Positions 37,601 to 44,980 of a stretch of 64,000 nt of DNA are shown here, in pieces. Numbering within the stretch: position 1 is the first letter of the stretch; every line of letters starts with the position of its first letter. A program made the position numbers and the translations under genes. The notes under the pieces were generated by a model. It saw only the letters and a list, made by a program, of their open reading frames with translations. It was not told the origin of the DNA and did no database searches. Source of the stretch: Brachyspira hampsonii (lineage in GTDB: Bacteria; Spirochaetota; Brachyspiria; Brachyspirales; Brachyspiraceae); NCBI RefSeq assembly GCF_001746205.1, contig NZ_MDCO01000006.1:248001-312000 (forward strand). Reading direction: 5' to 3'.

Positions 37601-38427
37601 CTGCGAAACATAGATTCCATAGTTTTTACATTGGATACATTCCAGCTATTTAAAGGCTGATTAAAGCTGTCACATTGACTAAACATCTCATTCATATTTT
37701 CAACCTTTGAAGTATCCCATTTATCTAAAGGCTGATTGAATTTAAAAGCACTTCTAAACATACCCTCCATAGTTTTTACTTTAGATACGTCCCAATCATT
37801 AAGAGGCTGATTAAAATTAACACATATACTAAACATATAACCCATATCTTCAACTTTACTAACATTCCAATTGCTTATATCTTGATTAAACGCTTTAGCA
37901 TAATTAAACATAGCTCTCATAGTTGTAACATTAGAAACGTCCCATTTATCTAAAGGCTGATTAAAACTTTCCGCCACCTGAAACATACCGCTCATATTTG
38001 TTACATTGGATACATTCCAACTATTTAAAGGCTGATTGAATTTTTTACAATTATCAAACATTCTAAACATATCCTCAACATTAGAAACGTCCCATTTGTC
38101 TAAAGGCTGATTAAAATCATTACAATAATAAAACATGAAACTCATATGCTTAACTTTGGATACATTCCAATTATTAAGATTACGATTAAACTTAGCTTTA
38201 GAACGGCTTTCAAAACTATCATAACTCATATATGCAAACATATATGACATATCTTCAACATTAGAAACATCCCAATCTTCTATTCCTTCAAAATCTTTTC
38301 TGCTGCTTTTATAAAAAAGTTCGCTCATATCCGTAATAAGACTTGTATCTACATCATAGAGTTTTATTCCGTCAGTATATACTAATTTTTCTAATTCTTG
38401 TTTTGTTTCAGGTTTATATTTCTTCAT
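34624..38427 (-). CDS. 1267-aa fusion: DUF285 repeats, DUF4132-like region, TM, TPR, Mrr-like domain
   Basis: No N-terminal signal peptide. Residues about 50-325 hold eleven repeats of the DUF285/BspA type (consensus NQPLDKWDVSNVTNMSGMF). Residues about 330-715 are helical and end in a region resembling DUF4132 (FGFNSKGEKEL, LKKIPQNFDED, FASSLIWNLYDKD, FIGLASP). This stops where a TM segment (about 713-735) and lysines begin. From that TM on, it is paralogous to the 561-aa neighbour: TPR-like repeats, then an Mrr-like domain (YGDDVNYLAY, LTLISIKRW, GAKSGILILP). It therefore looks like a fusion made by joining a DUF285-DUF4132 protein to a copy of the TM-TPR-Mrr gene. Topology of the long N-terminal part is unclear. 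Confidence 0.76.
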   Translation of the reverse strand: MKKYKPETKQELEKLVYTDGIKLYDVDTSLITDMSELFYKSSRKDFEGIEDWDVSNVEDMSYMFAYMSYDSFESRSKAKFNRNLNNWNVSKVKHMSFMFYYCNDFNQPLDKWDVSNVEDMFRMFDNCKKFNQPLNSWNVSNVTNMSGMFQVAESFNQPLDKWDVSNVTTMRAMFNYAKAFNQDISNWNVSKVEDMGYMFSICVNFNQPLNDWDVSKVKTMEGMFRSAFKFNQPLDKWDTSKVENMNEMFSQCDSFNQPLNSWNVSNVKTMESMFRSTEAFNQPLDKWDTKKLKTIFGIFDFAKGYNCFDSLANWDLNKVSEMSNLCFGKYEELPLKIKAYLQAFYGSYKDYLTITKENVKEVYDLISKDTNKKILSLKKRLESEFSEELSSVTDNYNFKTIEEAEKYVENNYNKKDDKKVSFINDYKVLIKDKSREVENKVLKYIYLEYLLLKRDVKRLMQVDNIVNLLDKESFVNFAKNIYDETNKETAAFIYAIYGGDEAIKNIYKKEHDTKLSLLIIKLNMQSKYALRLLYEIYSNTKKSEVRYEAYNLIEEVMKKMDISYNEFQLRYSSDFGFNSKGEKELNKNYKLILNSDYSLSIFDMKNNKELKKIPQNFDEDLKEEVTKLRKEIPSFMKDTSYALAILLASGEKYSYDVFKEIFINNAMMNRFASSLIWNLYDKDSNFITTFRYSGDGSYSNFEDEELKIDDNSFIGLASPVIFIIILISTIIIIKNFFSKKKNKPQKNIQKMMKELQKNIEENENDLDSIYQLATLEEKYGDFNNALDKYEKLIKERYFADNDINEIEIYKKLEPAYSQLGDKEKSFKYSLLIEKAEPNNIYYAMKLGTMLGKEGKYKLACEYFNKVIVSKENIDIEEAKTAALSFFMIKDYRKSIIFLEELYKKIFNDKEIDASEIDNLEILMISMYISADELNRAIAFIEQILSNKNISEEHKLYINKMYMYTLYKLSDNERFREMYNNIISLYNLEEADYKYAGLIFDFAFYSYFLKDINASIRFFTKLNSFHKLEYSVYYLDQILQYLNEVNKASLQLSKLRNAMKLNDEKYVNERYDKYIDSELIAIWEKVLGLWEVNFYNFDYINSLVEIQNTIDVDKILNEYNMEKQLNDDNRQKRITNIDTIYSLSLSNFKKLCQNIIQNKLSYSILQEYSDNIINYEYGDDVNYLAYPTNKNKKDLTLISIKRWKNTEVGELIIRDFLLMVNESGAKSGILILPVKLSNSAKSYAKHNEKITVYTRSQFNSFLKNNFVK
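37440..38290 (-). repeat. coding tandem repeats (DUF285, about 25 codons each)
   Basis: Eleven in-frame repeats each contain W-D/N-V-S-N/K-V-x-x-M-x-x-M-F. At DNA level, near-identical blocks recur (for example around TATCTAAAGGCTGATTAAA and its variants). Such arrays can change copy number by slippage or recombination. Confidence 0.85.
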
Positions 38428-38515
38428 ATATTCTCCTTAATAAGTTTACATAATTTTTAGCTGTACTCGTAGTATAATATATATTGTGTAAATTTTCTAT
38501 ATAAAATATAATTTT

Positions 38516-38550
38516 ATTTTTTCATTTTATTCTGAAGAGAATGAAATTAA
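38516..38550. promoter_or_regulatory. inverted repeat upstream of the LacI-type gene
   Basis: TTTCATT (38520-38526) and AATGAAA (38540-38546) form an inverted repeat with a 13-bp spacer in the 304-bp gap between the divergent fusion gene and the LacI-type regulator. The same heptamers form a palindrome at the fucose promoter region (44859-44884). Candidate operator; nothing else was recognised in the gap. Confidence 0.35.
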
Positions 38551-38731
38551 AGCATAAGCTAATTTTATTTGATAAATTTTTATTATATGATTTTAATAAA
38601 AAATTAATAAAATGATATACTTTATGAATTTTATTATAATTTTAATAAAATTAAAAAAAATATTGATTTTTTTACATAATTGTAATATATTTTTAACATT
38701 TATATTAAAAAATATTTAAGGAAATATAAAA

Positions 38732-39715
38732 TTGAAAATAAGAGAATTATCAAGAATAAGCGGGATATCGCCGGCAACTATCTCAAGAATGCTTAAAGAT
38801 CCAAATTCAGTAAAAGAATCTACTAGAAATAAAATTAATGATGTTTTAAAAAACAATGATATTGATAAATATTTTAATACAAAATGTATAAAAAGAATAA
38901 TATTAATAATACCTGATTTAAGTAATACATTTTATTTAGATTTATTTAATGGTATAATATCTGTAGTTCAAAAAAATGATATACCATTTGGAATATACAT
39001 TACTAATGAATCCATAGCAGAAGAAGAAAAAATTTTTTCTAGAATAAAAAATAATAGGGATATAGGAGTAATATGGATTCCTGCATCAAATAAAAGAGAT
39101 AAATTGCCGTATGATAAGAACACAAATCTAGTATCATTAGTAGATAGAAATTTACCATTTGATAATATATATATAAAGAATTTATCAGACAATTTTAACG
39201 CTGCAAAAAAATCTACAGATTTATTAATAGAAGGCGGAGCAAAAAATCCAATAATCATAACAGGAAGTTTAAATCTCAGTAATGCTCAAGAAAGAAAAGA
39301 TGGATTTTTGGAAAGCATAAAAAATCATAAATTGGATAACGGCATAAATAGAGTATATTACGGAGATTTTAATGATAGTGAAAGCGGATACGATATTATA
39401 AAAAAACTAGTGAAAGAAAAAATTGAATTCGACTCTATTTTGGCTGCTAATCAAATACTAGCAATAGGTATATTAAAAGCTTTAAATGAATTAAAATTAT
39501 CAATACCAGATGATGTATCTATAATCACTTTTGATAAACTTGTAAATTTGTATTCATCTTATGAAAATAATAATATATCTGAAGTAGTATTTCCGGCATT
39601 TGATATAGGAAGTAATGCTACATCTATGTTATTAGCTCAGAAAACATTTGATATTCAAAAACAAATCTTTAATTATTCTGCTGAATTCCATCTAAAAGGA
39701 AGTGAAAAAAAATAG
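38732..39715 (+). CDS. LacI-family transcriptional regulator
   Basis: This is a DNA-binding sugar-responsive regulator, 327 aa. The N-terminal helix-turn-helix is IRELSRISGISPATISRML with PNSVKESTRNKI. The C-terminal effector domain has the periplasmic-binding fold (IPFGIYITNE, NLVSLVDRNLPF, GIINRVY-type strand, IPDDVSIITFDK). The start is TTG at 38732 preceded by AAGGA at 9 bp. It lies 9 bp before an FGGY kinase gene and so is probably coexpressed with it. It may control the neighbouring fucose region (inference); the effector is unknown. Confidence 0.92.
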   Translation: MKIRELSRISGISPATISRMLKDPNSVKESTRNKINDVLKNNDIDKYFNTKCIKRIILIIPDLSNTFYLDLFNGIISVVQKNDIPFGIYITNESIAEEEKIFSRIKNNRDIGVIWIPASNKRDKLPYDKNTNLVSLVDRNLPFDNIYIKNLSDNFNAAKKSTDLLIEGGAKNPIIITGSLNLSNAQERKDGFLESIKNHKLDNGINRVYYGDFNDSESGYDIIKKLVKEKIEFDSILAANQILAIGILKALNELKLSIPDDVSIITFDKLVNLYSSYENNNISEVVFPAFDIGSNATSMLLAQKTFDIQKQIFNYSAEFHLKGSEKK

Positions 39716-39724
39716 GAGTAAACT

Positions 39725-41308
39725 ATGAAATATATAATAGGTATAGATGTAGGTTCAGGCAGTTCAAGAGCAGGCATTTTCTCATTAGATGGAAATAGCT
39801 TTGGATTTGAAAGCACACCTATAAAATTAAGAAAAATAGATGAAAATTTCGTTGAACAATCTTCTAATGATATATGGAACAGCGTATGTCAGTCAGTAAA
39901 AAAAGTTATATCTAAATCTAAAATCAATTCTGATGATGTTATAGCTATAGGATTTGATGCAACTTGTTCGCTTGTAGCTTTGGATAAAGATAATAAACCT
40001 GTAAGCGTCAATAAAGATTGCGAAGATGATTGGAATATAATAATGTGGATGGATCATAGGGCTGTAAAAGAAGCTGATGAGATTAATTCACAAAATTTCG
40101 ATGTGTTAAAATATGTAGGAGGGAAAATAAGCCTTGAAATGGAAATACCTAAAATTCTATGGCTTAAAAGAAATTTACCTGAAAATTATAAAAGAATTAA
40201 TCAATTTTTTGATTTGGCAGATTTCCTTCAATATAAAGCCTGCGGAAGTAATATAAGAAGTTCTTGTACTACCGCATGTAAATGGACATATTTGGCTCAT
40301 GAAAATAAATGGGATGAAGCTTTTTTTAAAAGCTTAGATTTATATGATCTTATAGAAGAAAATAAAATAGGAAATATTATCAAAGAACCCGGCGTATTTG
40401 CTGAAAATCTCACAGAAGAAAGCAGCAAAGAATTAGGTTTATCTTCAAATGTTAAGGTTGCTGTTGGTATGATAGATGCCCATGCAGGCGGACTTGGTTC
40501 ATTGATAGGAAAAGCAGAAAATACTCTTGTAATAGTAGCCGGCACTTCTGCATGTCATATGATGAATAGTAAAGAACCAATATTTGTTAATGGTGTTTGG
40601 GGACCTTATTATAATGCTATGGTATCAGGCATGTGGCTAAATGAAGGCGGTCAAAGTGCTTATGGAAGTTTAATAGATTATAATATAAAAAAGCATCCTT
40701 ATTTTAATAATCTCATAAAAGAAGGAAAAACATTTAAAGATATATATCAAATTCTAAATGAAGAAGTTGATAAATTAAAAAATATTAATAAATTCTATAT
40801 AAAAGATATTCATATACTAGATTATCATTACGGAAACAGATCCCCTATAGCAGATCCAAAAGAAAGAGGAGTAGAAATAGGTTTGGATATGTCAGAAGAT
40901 ATTACATCTATGGCTAAATTATATTGGGCAACTATAGATAGTATATGCTTTGGTACAAGAAATATTATAGAAACTTCAAAAAATAATGGTTATACTATAA
41001 ATACTATAATAGTATGCGGAGGTGCTGCTAAAAATCCATTATTTATGAGAGAGCTTGCAGATATATGTCAATGTACAATATATACAGCAGGACATGAAGA
41101 ATCTGTTGTATTCGGAAGTGCGATTCTGGCTTCTATAGCTTCAGGAGAATATAAAAATTATGAAGATGCATTAGCAAAAATGTCTAAAAAGGGAGAATGC
41201 ATAGAAACTGATAAAACTATGAAAGAATATTTTGATAAAAAGTATCAAATATATTTGGAACTTTATAAAGATAAATTAAAATACGAAAAACTAATGTCTG
41301 ATTTTTAA
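39725..41308 (+). CDS. FGGY-family carbohydrate kinase (ribulokinase-like)
   Basis: This is a sugar kinase of the FGGY family, 527 aa. The N-terminal ATPase phosphate loop is GIDVGSGSSRAGIF. Substrate-side motifs are IIMWMDHRAVKEADEIN, GMIDAHAGGLGSL and VAGTSACHM, and the C-terminal ATP site is VCGGAAKNPLFMREL. The pattern resembles the D-ribulose/ribulokinase branch of FGGY proteins. Its substrate is not fixed by sequence. Together with the kinase at 43.3-44.7 kb, the region has two pentulose/deoxyhexulose kinases. It is followed by a terminator at 41331. Confidence 0.88.
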   Translation: MKYIIGIDVGSGSSRAGIFSLDGNSFGFESTPIKLRKIDENFVEQSSNDIWNSVCQSVKKVISKSKINSDDVIAIGFDATCSLVALDKDNKPVSVNKDCEDDWNIIMWMDHRAVKEADEINSQNFDVLKYVGGKISLEMEIPKILWLKRNLPENYKRINQFFDLADFLQYKACGSNIRSSCTTACKWTYLAHENKWDEAFFKSLDLYDLIEENKIGNIIKEPGVFAENLTEESSKELGLSSNVKVAVGMIDAHAGGLGSLIGKAENTLVIVAGTSACHMMNSKEPIFVNGVWGPYYNAMVSGMWLNEGGQSAYGSLIDYNIKKHPYFNNLIKEGKTFKDIYQILNEEVDKLKNINKFYIKDIHILDYHYGNRSPIADPKERGVEIGLDMSEDITSMAKLYWATIDSICFGTRNIIETSKNNGYTINTIIVCGGAAKNPLFMRELADICQCTIYTAGHEESVVFGSAILASIASGEYKNYEDALAKMSKKGECIETDKTMKEYFDKKYQIYLELYKDKLKYEKLMSDF

Positions 41309-41330
41309 GTTTGTTCAAATTATCAAAAAT

Positions 41331-41364
41331 AGGCTGTCTGAATAAAATAACAGACAGCCTTTTA
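41331..41364. terminator. bidirectional intrinsic terminator
   Basis: A perfect 10-bp stem AGGCTGTCTG (41331-41340) and CAGACAGCCT (41351-41360) with an A/T loop is followed by TTTT on the plus strand. A T-rich run also lies on the minus side (ATTTTT). It sits between the convergent FGGY kinase and fucO genes. Confidence 0.85.
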
Positions 41365-41395
41365 ATAAAGTTTAAGAATAATTAATTAATGATTA

Positions 41396-42544
41396 TTAAT
41401 AAGCTTTCTTATATAAAGCAAGTATGTCATCTAATGTTACATCTCTAGGATTTCCTCCTGTACATACATCAGCCAAAGCATCTTTTGCTAGTCTAGGTAA
41501 ATCCTCTTCTTTAATTTTTAATTCTCTTAAATTAGCAGGAATATTAACATCTTTAGAAAGTTTTCTAACAGCCTCAACAGCTAATTTAGCAGCTTCTTCT
41601 TTGCTTAATCCATCAACTTTTTCGCCCATTGCAACAGCTATATCAACATACTTATCTATACAAACAGGCATATTAAATTCCATAACTATTGGAAGAAGTA
41701 CAGCATTAGCAACACCGTGCGGTATATCAAATATAGCTCCAAGAGGATGAGCCATAGAGTGAACAATACCAAGACCAACATTACTGAAACCCATACCAGC
41801 AACATACTGAGCAATACTCATTCCGTCCATATCAGTCATGTTTTTATCCTTAACAGCCCCTCTTAAATGTTTAGATATAAGCTGCATAGCTTTATATTCA
41901 AACATATCCGAAATAGTATGGGCTGCTTTAGTAATATATCCTTCTATAGCATGAGTTAAAGCATCCATACCTGTAGCAGCAACAAGGCTATTAGGCATAG
42001 AAGCCATAAGTTCAGCATCTACAAAAGCAGCTATAGGTATATCTTTAGGATCAACGCAAACCATTTTTCTATTTTCTTCTTCATTAATGATTACATAGTT
42101 AATAGTAACTTCAGCAGCAGTACCGCAAGTAGTAGGAAGTGCCATAATAGGTACACTTTTATTTTTTGTAGCAGCCACACCTTCAAGAGATTTAACATCA
42201 GCAAAATCAGGGTTATTTTTTGTAATACCTATAGCTTTAGCAACATCCATTACAGAACCGCCTCCAACAGCAATCAAAAAATCAGCTCCGGATTCATTAT
42301 ATTTTGCTAATCCGTCCTTACAATTTTTAATAGTAGGATTTTGCTTAATATCTAAAAATGTATCATAAGCTATACCAACTCCATCTAAAACATCTTTTAC
42401 TTTTTTAAGAACTCCGCAAGAATCCAAAACTTTATCACTAACTAATAATGCTTTCTTAAATCCTCTTGCCTTAATTTCAGCAGCAAGCTCGCTTCTTATA
42501 CCAATACCAAAATAACTTGTTTCATTTAAAATATATCTAGCCAT
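41396..42544 (-). CDS. fucO: lactaldehyde reductase (iron-containing alcohol dehydrogenase)
   Basis: FucO reduces L-lactaldehyde, from fuculose-1-phosphate cleavage, to 1,2-propanediol with NADH. The 382-aa protein has the NAD-binding GGGSVMDVAKAIG and the metal-ligand region GIVHSMAHPLGAIFDIPHGVANA with three conserved His, plus MALPTTCGTAAEVT. It is third in the minus-strand run kinase-fucA-fucO and ends before a terminator. Family members vary in substrate; the fucose context supports the assignment. Confidence 0.92.
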   Translation of the reverse strand: MARYILNETSYFGIGIRSELAAEIKARGFKKALLVSDKVLDSCGVLKKVKDVLDGVGIAYDTFLDIKQNPTIKNCKDGLAKYNESGADFLIAVGGGSVMDVAKAIGITKNNPDFADVKSLEGVAATKNKSVPIMALPTTCGTAAEVTINYVIINEEENRKMVCVDPKDIPIAAFVDAELMASMPNSLVAATGMDALTHAIEGYITKAAHTISDMFEYKAMQLISKHLRGAVKDKNMTDMDGMSIAQYVAGMGFSNVGLGIVHSMAHPLGAIFDIPHGVANAVLLPIVMEFNMPVCIDKYVDIAVAMGEKVDGLSKEEAAKLAVEAVRKLSKDVNIPANLRELKIKEEDLPRLAKDALADVCTGGNPRDVTLDDILALYKKAY

Positions 42545-42600
42545 AAAAATTACTCCTATTATATTTTTATTTTACTAAATCTTCTGTAGCTTAAGAAGAT

Positions 42601-43293
42601 TTATTTTTTAGTTTTTGATTTTGCTTTAGTTTTAGTCTTATGTTTAACATTCAATCCGTAATTCTTGAATTTCTCTAAAACTATTTCCATTTCAGCATCA
42701 GATAAAACTGAATAATTACCTATTCCTATTACACCCATATACAATCTTGCTAAATTTTCAACTTCCATCATAACATGATACGCTTTAGGTAAAGTTTCAT
42801 CAGCTGCAAGAAGTCCATGATTTTTTAATATGCAAGCCTTATAACCTTTCATAGCTTCAGATATATTATCACATAGCTCCTGAGTACCATAAGTAGCATA
42901 TTTAGCACAAGGAATTTTATTTCCTCCAGCAACACCTACCATATAGTGAATAGCAGGTATATAATCTACATTTAATATAGAAACCATTGAAGAATAAACA
43001 GCATGATTGTGTATTACCGCATTAAAATTAGGATTATCTTTAAGTATTGATAAATGAAATCTCCATTCGCTTGAAGGAATTTTATCTTTTTCAGGATTTC
43101 CATTTTCATCAACAAAAACAATATCCTCAGGAGTCATAATCTCATAAGGCATGCCAGAAGGTGTAATAAGCATACCATTTTCATATCTAAGACTAATATT
43201 ACCAGCAGTTCCCTGATTAACACCGTCTTTTCTCATACTTAAACAAGCATCTATTATACTTTTAGCTAAATCTTTTCTGTTATTTTTAGACAT
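42601..43293 (-). CDS. fucA: L-fuculose-1-phosphate aldolase
   Basis: FucA is a class II zinc aldolase splitting L-fuculose-1-phosphate to DHAP and L-lactaldehyde. The 230-aa protein has GTAGNISLR, TPSGMPYE, the zinc site VIHNHAVYSS and ILKNHGLLAAD. It carries a short Lys/Thr-rich tail (KHKTKTKAKSKTKK), not usual for FucA. A TTCTCC-type ribosome binding site (minus GGAGA) precedes the ATG. It lies between the kinase and fucO genes. A rhamnulose-1-phosphate aldolase of the same superfamily would be the alternative. Confidence 0.91.
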   Translation of the reverse strand: MSKNNRKDLAKSIIDACLSMRKDGVNQGTAGNISLRYENGMLITPSGMPYEIMTPEDIVFVDENGNPEKDKIPSSEWRFHLSILKDNPNFNAVIHNHAVYSSMVSILNVDYIPAIHYMVGVAGGNKIPCAKYATYGTQELCDNISEAMKGYKACILKNHGLLAADETLPKAYHVMMEVENLARLYMGVIGIGNYSVLSDAEMEIVLEKFKNYGLNVKHKTKTKAKSKTKK

Positions 43294-43332
43294 CTTTTCT
43301 CCTTAAAAATAAATAATAATTATAATACTATA

Positions 43333-44742
43333 TTATATTTCATTTATTTCAAAACTATTTATAACTAATTTTCTCATATCTTCAACATTTTTGACAATAC
43401 CTAAAGATTTAAATTGTGCTAATATATTTCCTGTAGCAGTACATTCTATAGGCCCTATTGAAACAGTTAAATTAGTTTTTTCTTTAGTAAGTTCGCATAT
43501 TAATTTATCTCTAGTTCCTCCACCTACAATACATAACTTCTTAATATCTTTATTCAAAAGTTTTTTCAGACTATTAATATATTTAGCATAACTTTCTGCT
43601 AAAGAATTATATACAGAAGCTATTATAATACCTCTTGAATCTTTTGGAACATTAGTCTGATTTGTATCTTTATAGTAATTCAATATTTCATCTTCTATAT
43701 CCTTAGGATTATAGAATCTATTATCATTGATATCTATTCTATGTTCATCTTTAATATTATCTCTTGCAAGCTTTTCCATATCATTAAATGAGATTTGATA
43801 TTTCTTCTGAAGAAGCTGTATAGTCCAAAGTCCGTTAATATTTTCTAAGAATCTTATAGTATTATTATATCCCATTTCATTAGTAAAATTATTTTCAAAA
43901 GCCTCATCTGTTAATATTGCTTCTTTTAATTCGACACCAAGCAAAGACCATGAACCTGATGATAAGTATGCCGTATTATCATCAAAAATAGGTGCAGATA
44001 AAACAGCAGAAGCAGTATCATGAGATGCAGCTGCTATAATGTCGAAAGGTTTGCATCCCAGATAATCTGCTATCTCCTGTTTTAATAAACCCTTTTTCGT
44101 ACCAGCTTCAACTAAATTAGGGAGCTTATTAATATCAAAATTAATTTTTTCTAAAATTTCATCAGACCATATTTTTTTCTTTACATCTATTAATTGAGAA
44201 GTTGAAGATATAGTATATTCAGAAGAAATATTTCCTGTTAAAAAATATCCGAATAAATCAGGAGTAAATAATAACTTTGAAGCATTATTTACAATATCAG
44301 CCCTGCCCTGTATATCTTCATATATTTGCATTATACTGTTAAAAGGCATGCATGATATACCGGTTATATTAAATAATTCTCTAGCACCCAGACCTATTTT
44401 TTCCAATTTTTTTATAGTATCTATAGTTCTAGTATCTCTGTAATTTATAGGATTGGATAGTAATTCTCCATTTTTATCTATATAACCATAATCAACACCC
44501 CAAGAATTTATACCCAAAGATGAAGGCTGCACTCCCATATCTATAACTTTTTTAATGCCTTTTAATAACTCATTATACATATATATAAAATCTGTATAAT
44601 AATAATTATTAATCTTTATAGGAGTCAAAGAAAATCTATGAACTTCTTCCAATGTCATTTTATCATTTTCAAATTTAGATAAGAATATTTTACCGCCGGA
44701 TGAACCAAAGTCGCAAGCTATAGAATAAACTTTATTACTCAT
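43333..44742 (-). CDS. rhamnulokinase-type FGGY kinase (probable fuculokinase)
   Basis: A 469-aa kinase of the RhaB branch of FGGY: SIACDFGSSGGKIFL, LGINSWGVDYGYID, ASHDTASAVLSAP, YLSSGSWSLLGVE and CIVGGGTRDKLI. It lies upstream of fucA and fucO in one minus-strand operon, so its physiological substrate is probably L-fuculose even though its subfamily resembles rhamnulokinases (inference). The start at 44742 (MSNKVYSIA) is used because GCGGGGC lies before it; an in-frame ATG at 44790 would add 16 hydrophobic residues from the upstream region. Confidence 0.87.
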   Translation of the reverse strand: MSNKVYSIACDFGSSGGKIFLSKFENDKMTLEEVHRFSLTPIKINNYYYTDFIYMYNELLKGIKKVIDMGVQPSSLGINSWGVDYGYIDKNGELLSNPINYRDTRTIDTIKKLEKIGLGARELFNITGISCMPFNSIMQIYEDIQGRADIVNNASKLLFTPDLFGYFLTGNISSEYTISSTSQLIDVKKKIWSDEILEKINFDINKLPNLVEAGTKKGLLKQEIADYLGCKPFDIIAAASHDTASAVLSAPIFDDNTAYLSSGSWSLLGVELKEAILTDEAFENNFTNEMGYNNTIRFLENINGLWTIQLLQKKYQISFNDMEKLARDNIKDEHRIDINDNRFYNPKDIEDEILNYYKDTNQTNVPKDSRGIIIASVYNSLAESYAKYINSLKKLLNKDIKKLCIVGGGTRDKLICELTKEKTNLTVSIGPIECTATGNILAQFKSLGIVKNVEDMRKLVINSFEINEI

Positions 44743-44858
44743 AATGCCCCGCCATAATAAAAAAATATATATATTTATAATATAATACATTTTTATTTCA
44801 TATTCAATAAAAAAAATATTTTTTAATAAAAAAATAAAACAAAAATATAAAAAAGATA

Positions 44859-44884
44859 AAAAAATGAAAATTATTTCATTTTTT
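44859..44884. promoter_or_regulatory. perfect palindrome between divergent fucose operons
   Basis: AAAAAATGAAA (44859-44869), ATTA and TTTCATTTTTT (44874-44884) form a perfect inverted repeat in the 238-bp gap between the divergent kinase and transporter operons, where a shared operator would be expected. It contains AATGAAA/TTTCATT, also paired upstream of the LacI-type gene. The rest of the gap is nearly pure A/T. Operator role is inferred. Confidence 0.45.
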
Positions 44885-44980
44885 ATTCAAAAAAAACAAT
44901 ACTATATTGATTATAGCAATTTTTTTTACTAAAATATATATATAAATAAAAATTTAAAACTTAAGGATTAATTTATTCTT

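Noticed and set aside
37440-38290. DUF285 array as a DNA repeat element or mobile sequence
   Set aside because: The repeats keep the reading frame with conserved Trp, Val and Met/Phe positions, so they are protein repeats.
41716-41723. CCGTGCGG as an element end
   Set aside because: It is within fucO codons, and no G- or C-rich arm follows.
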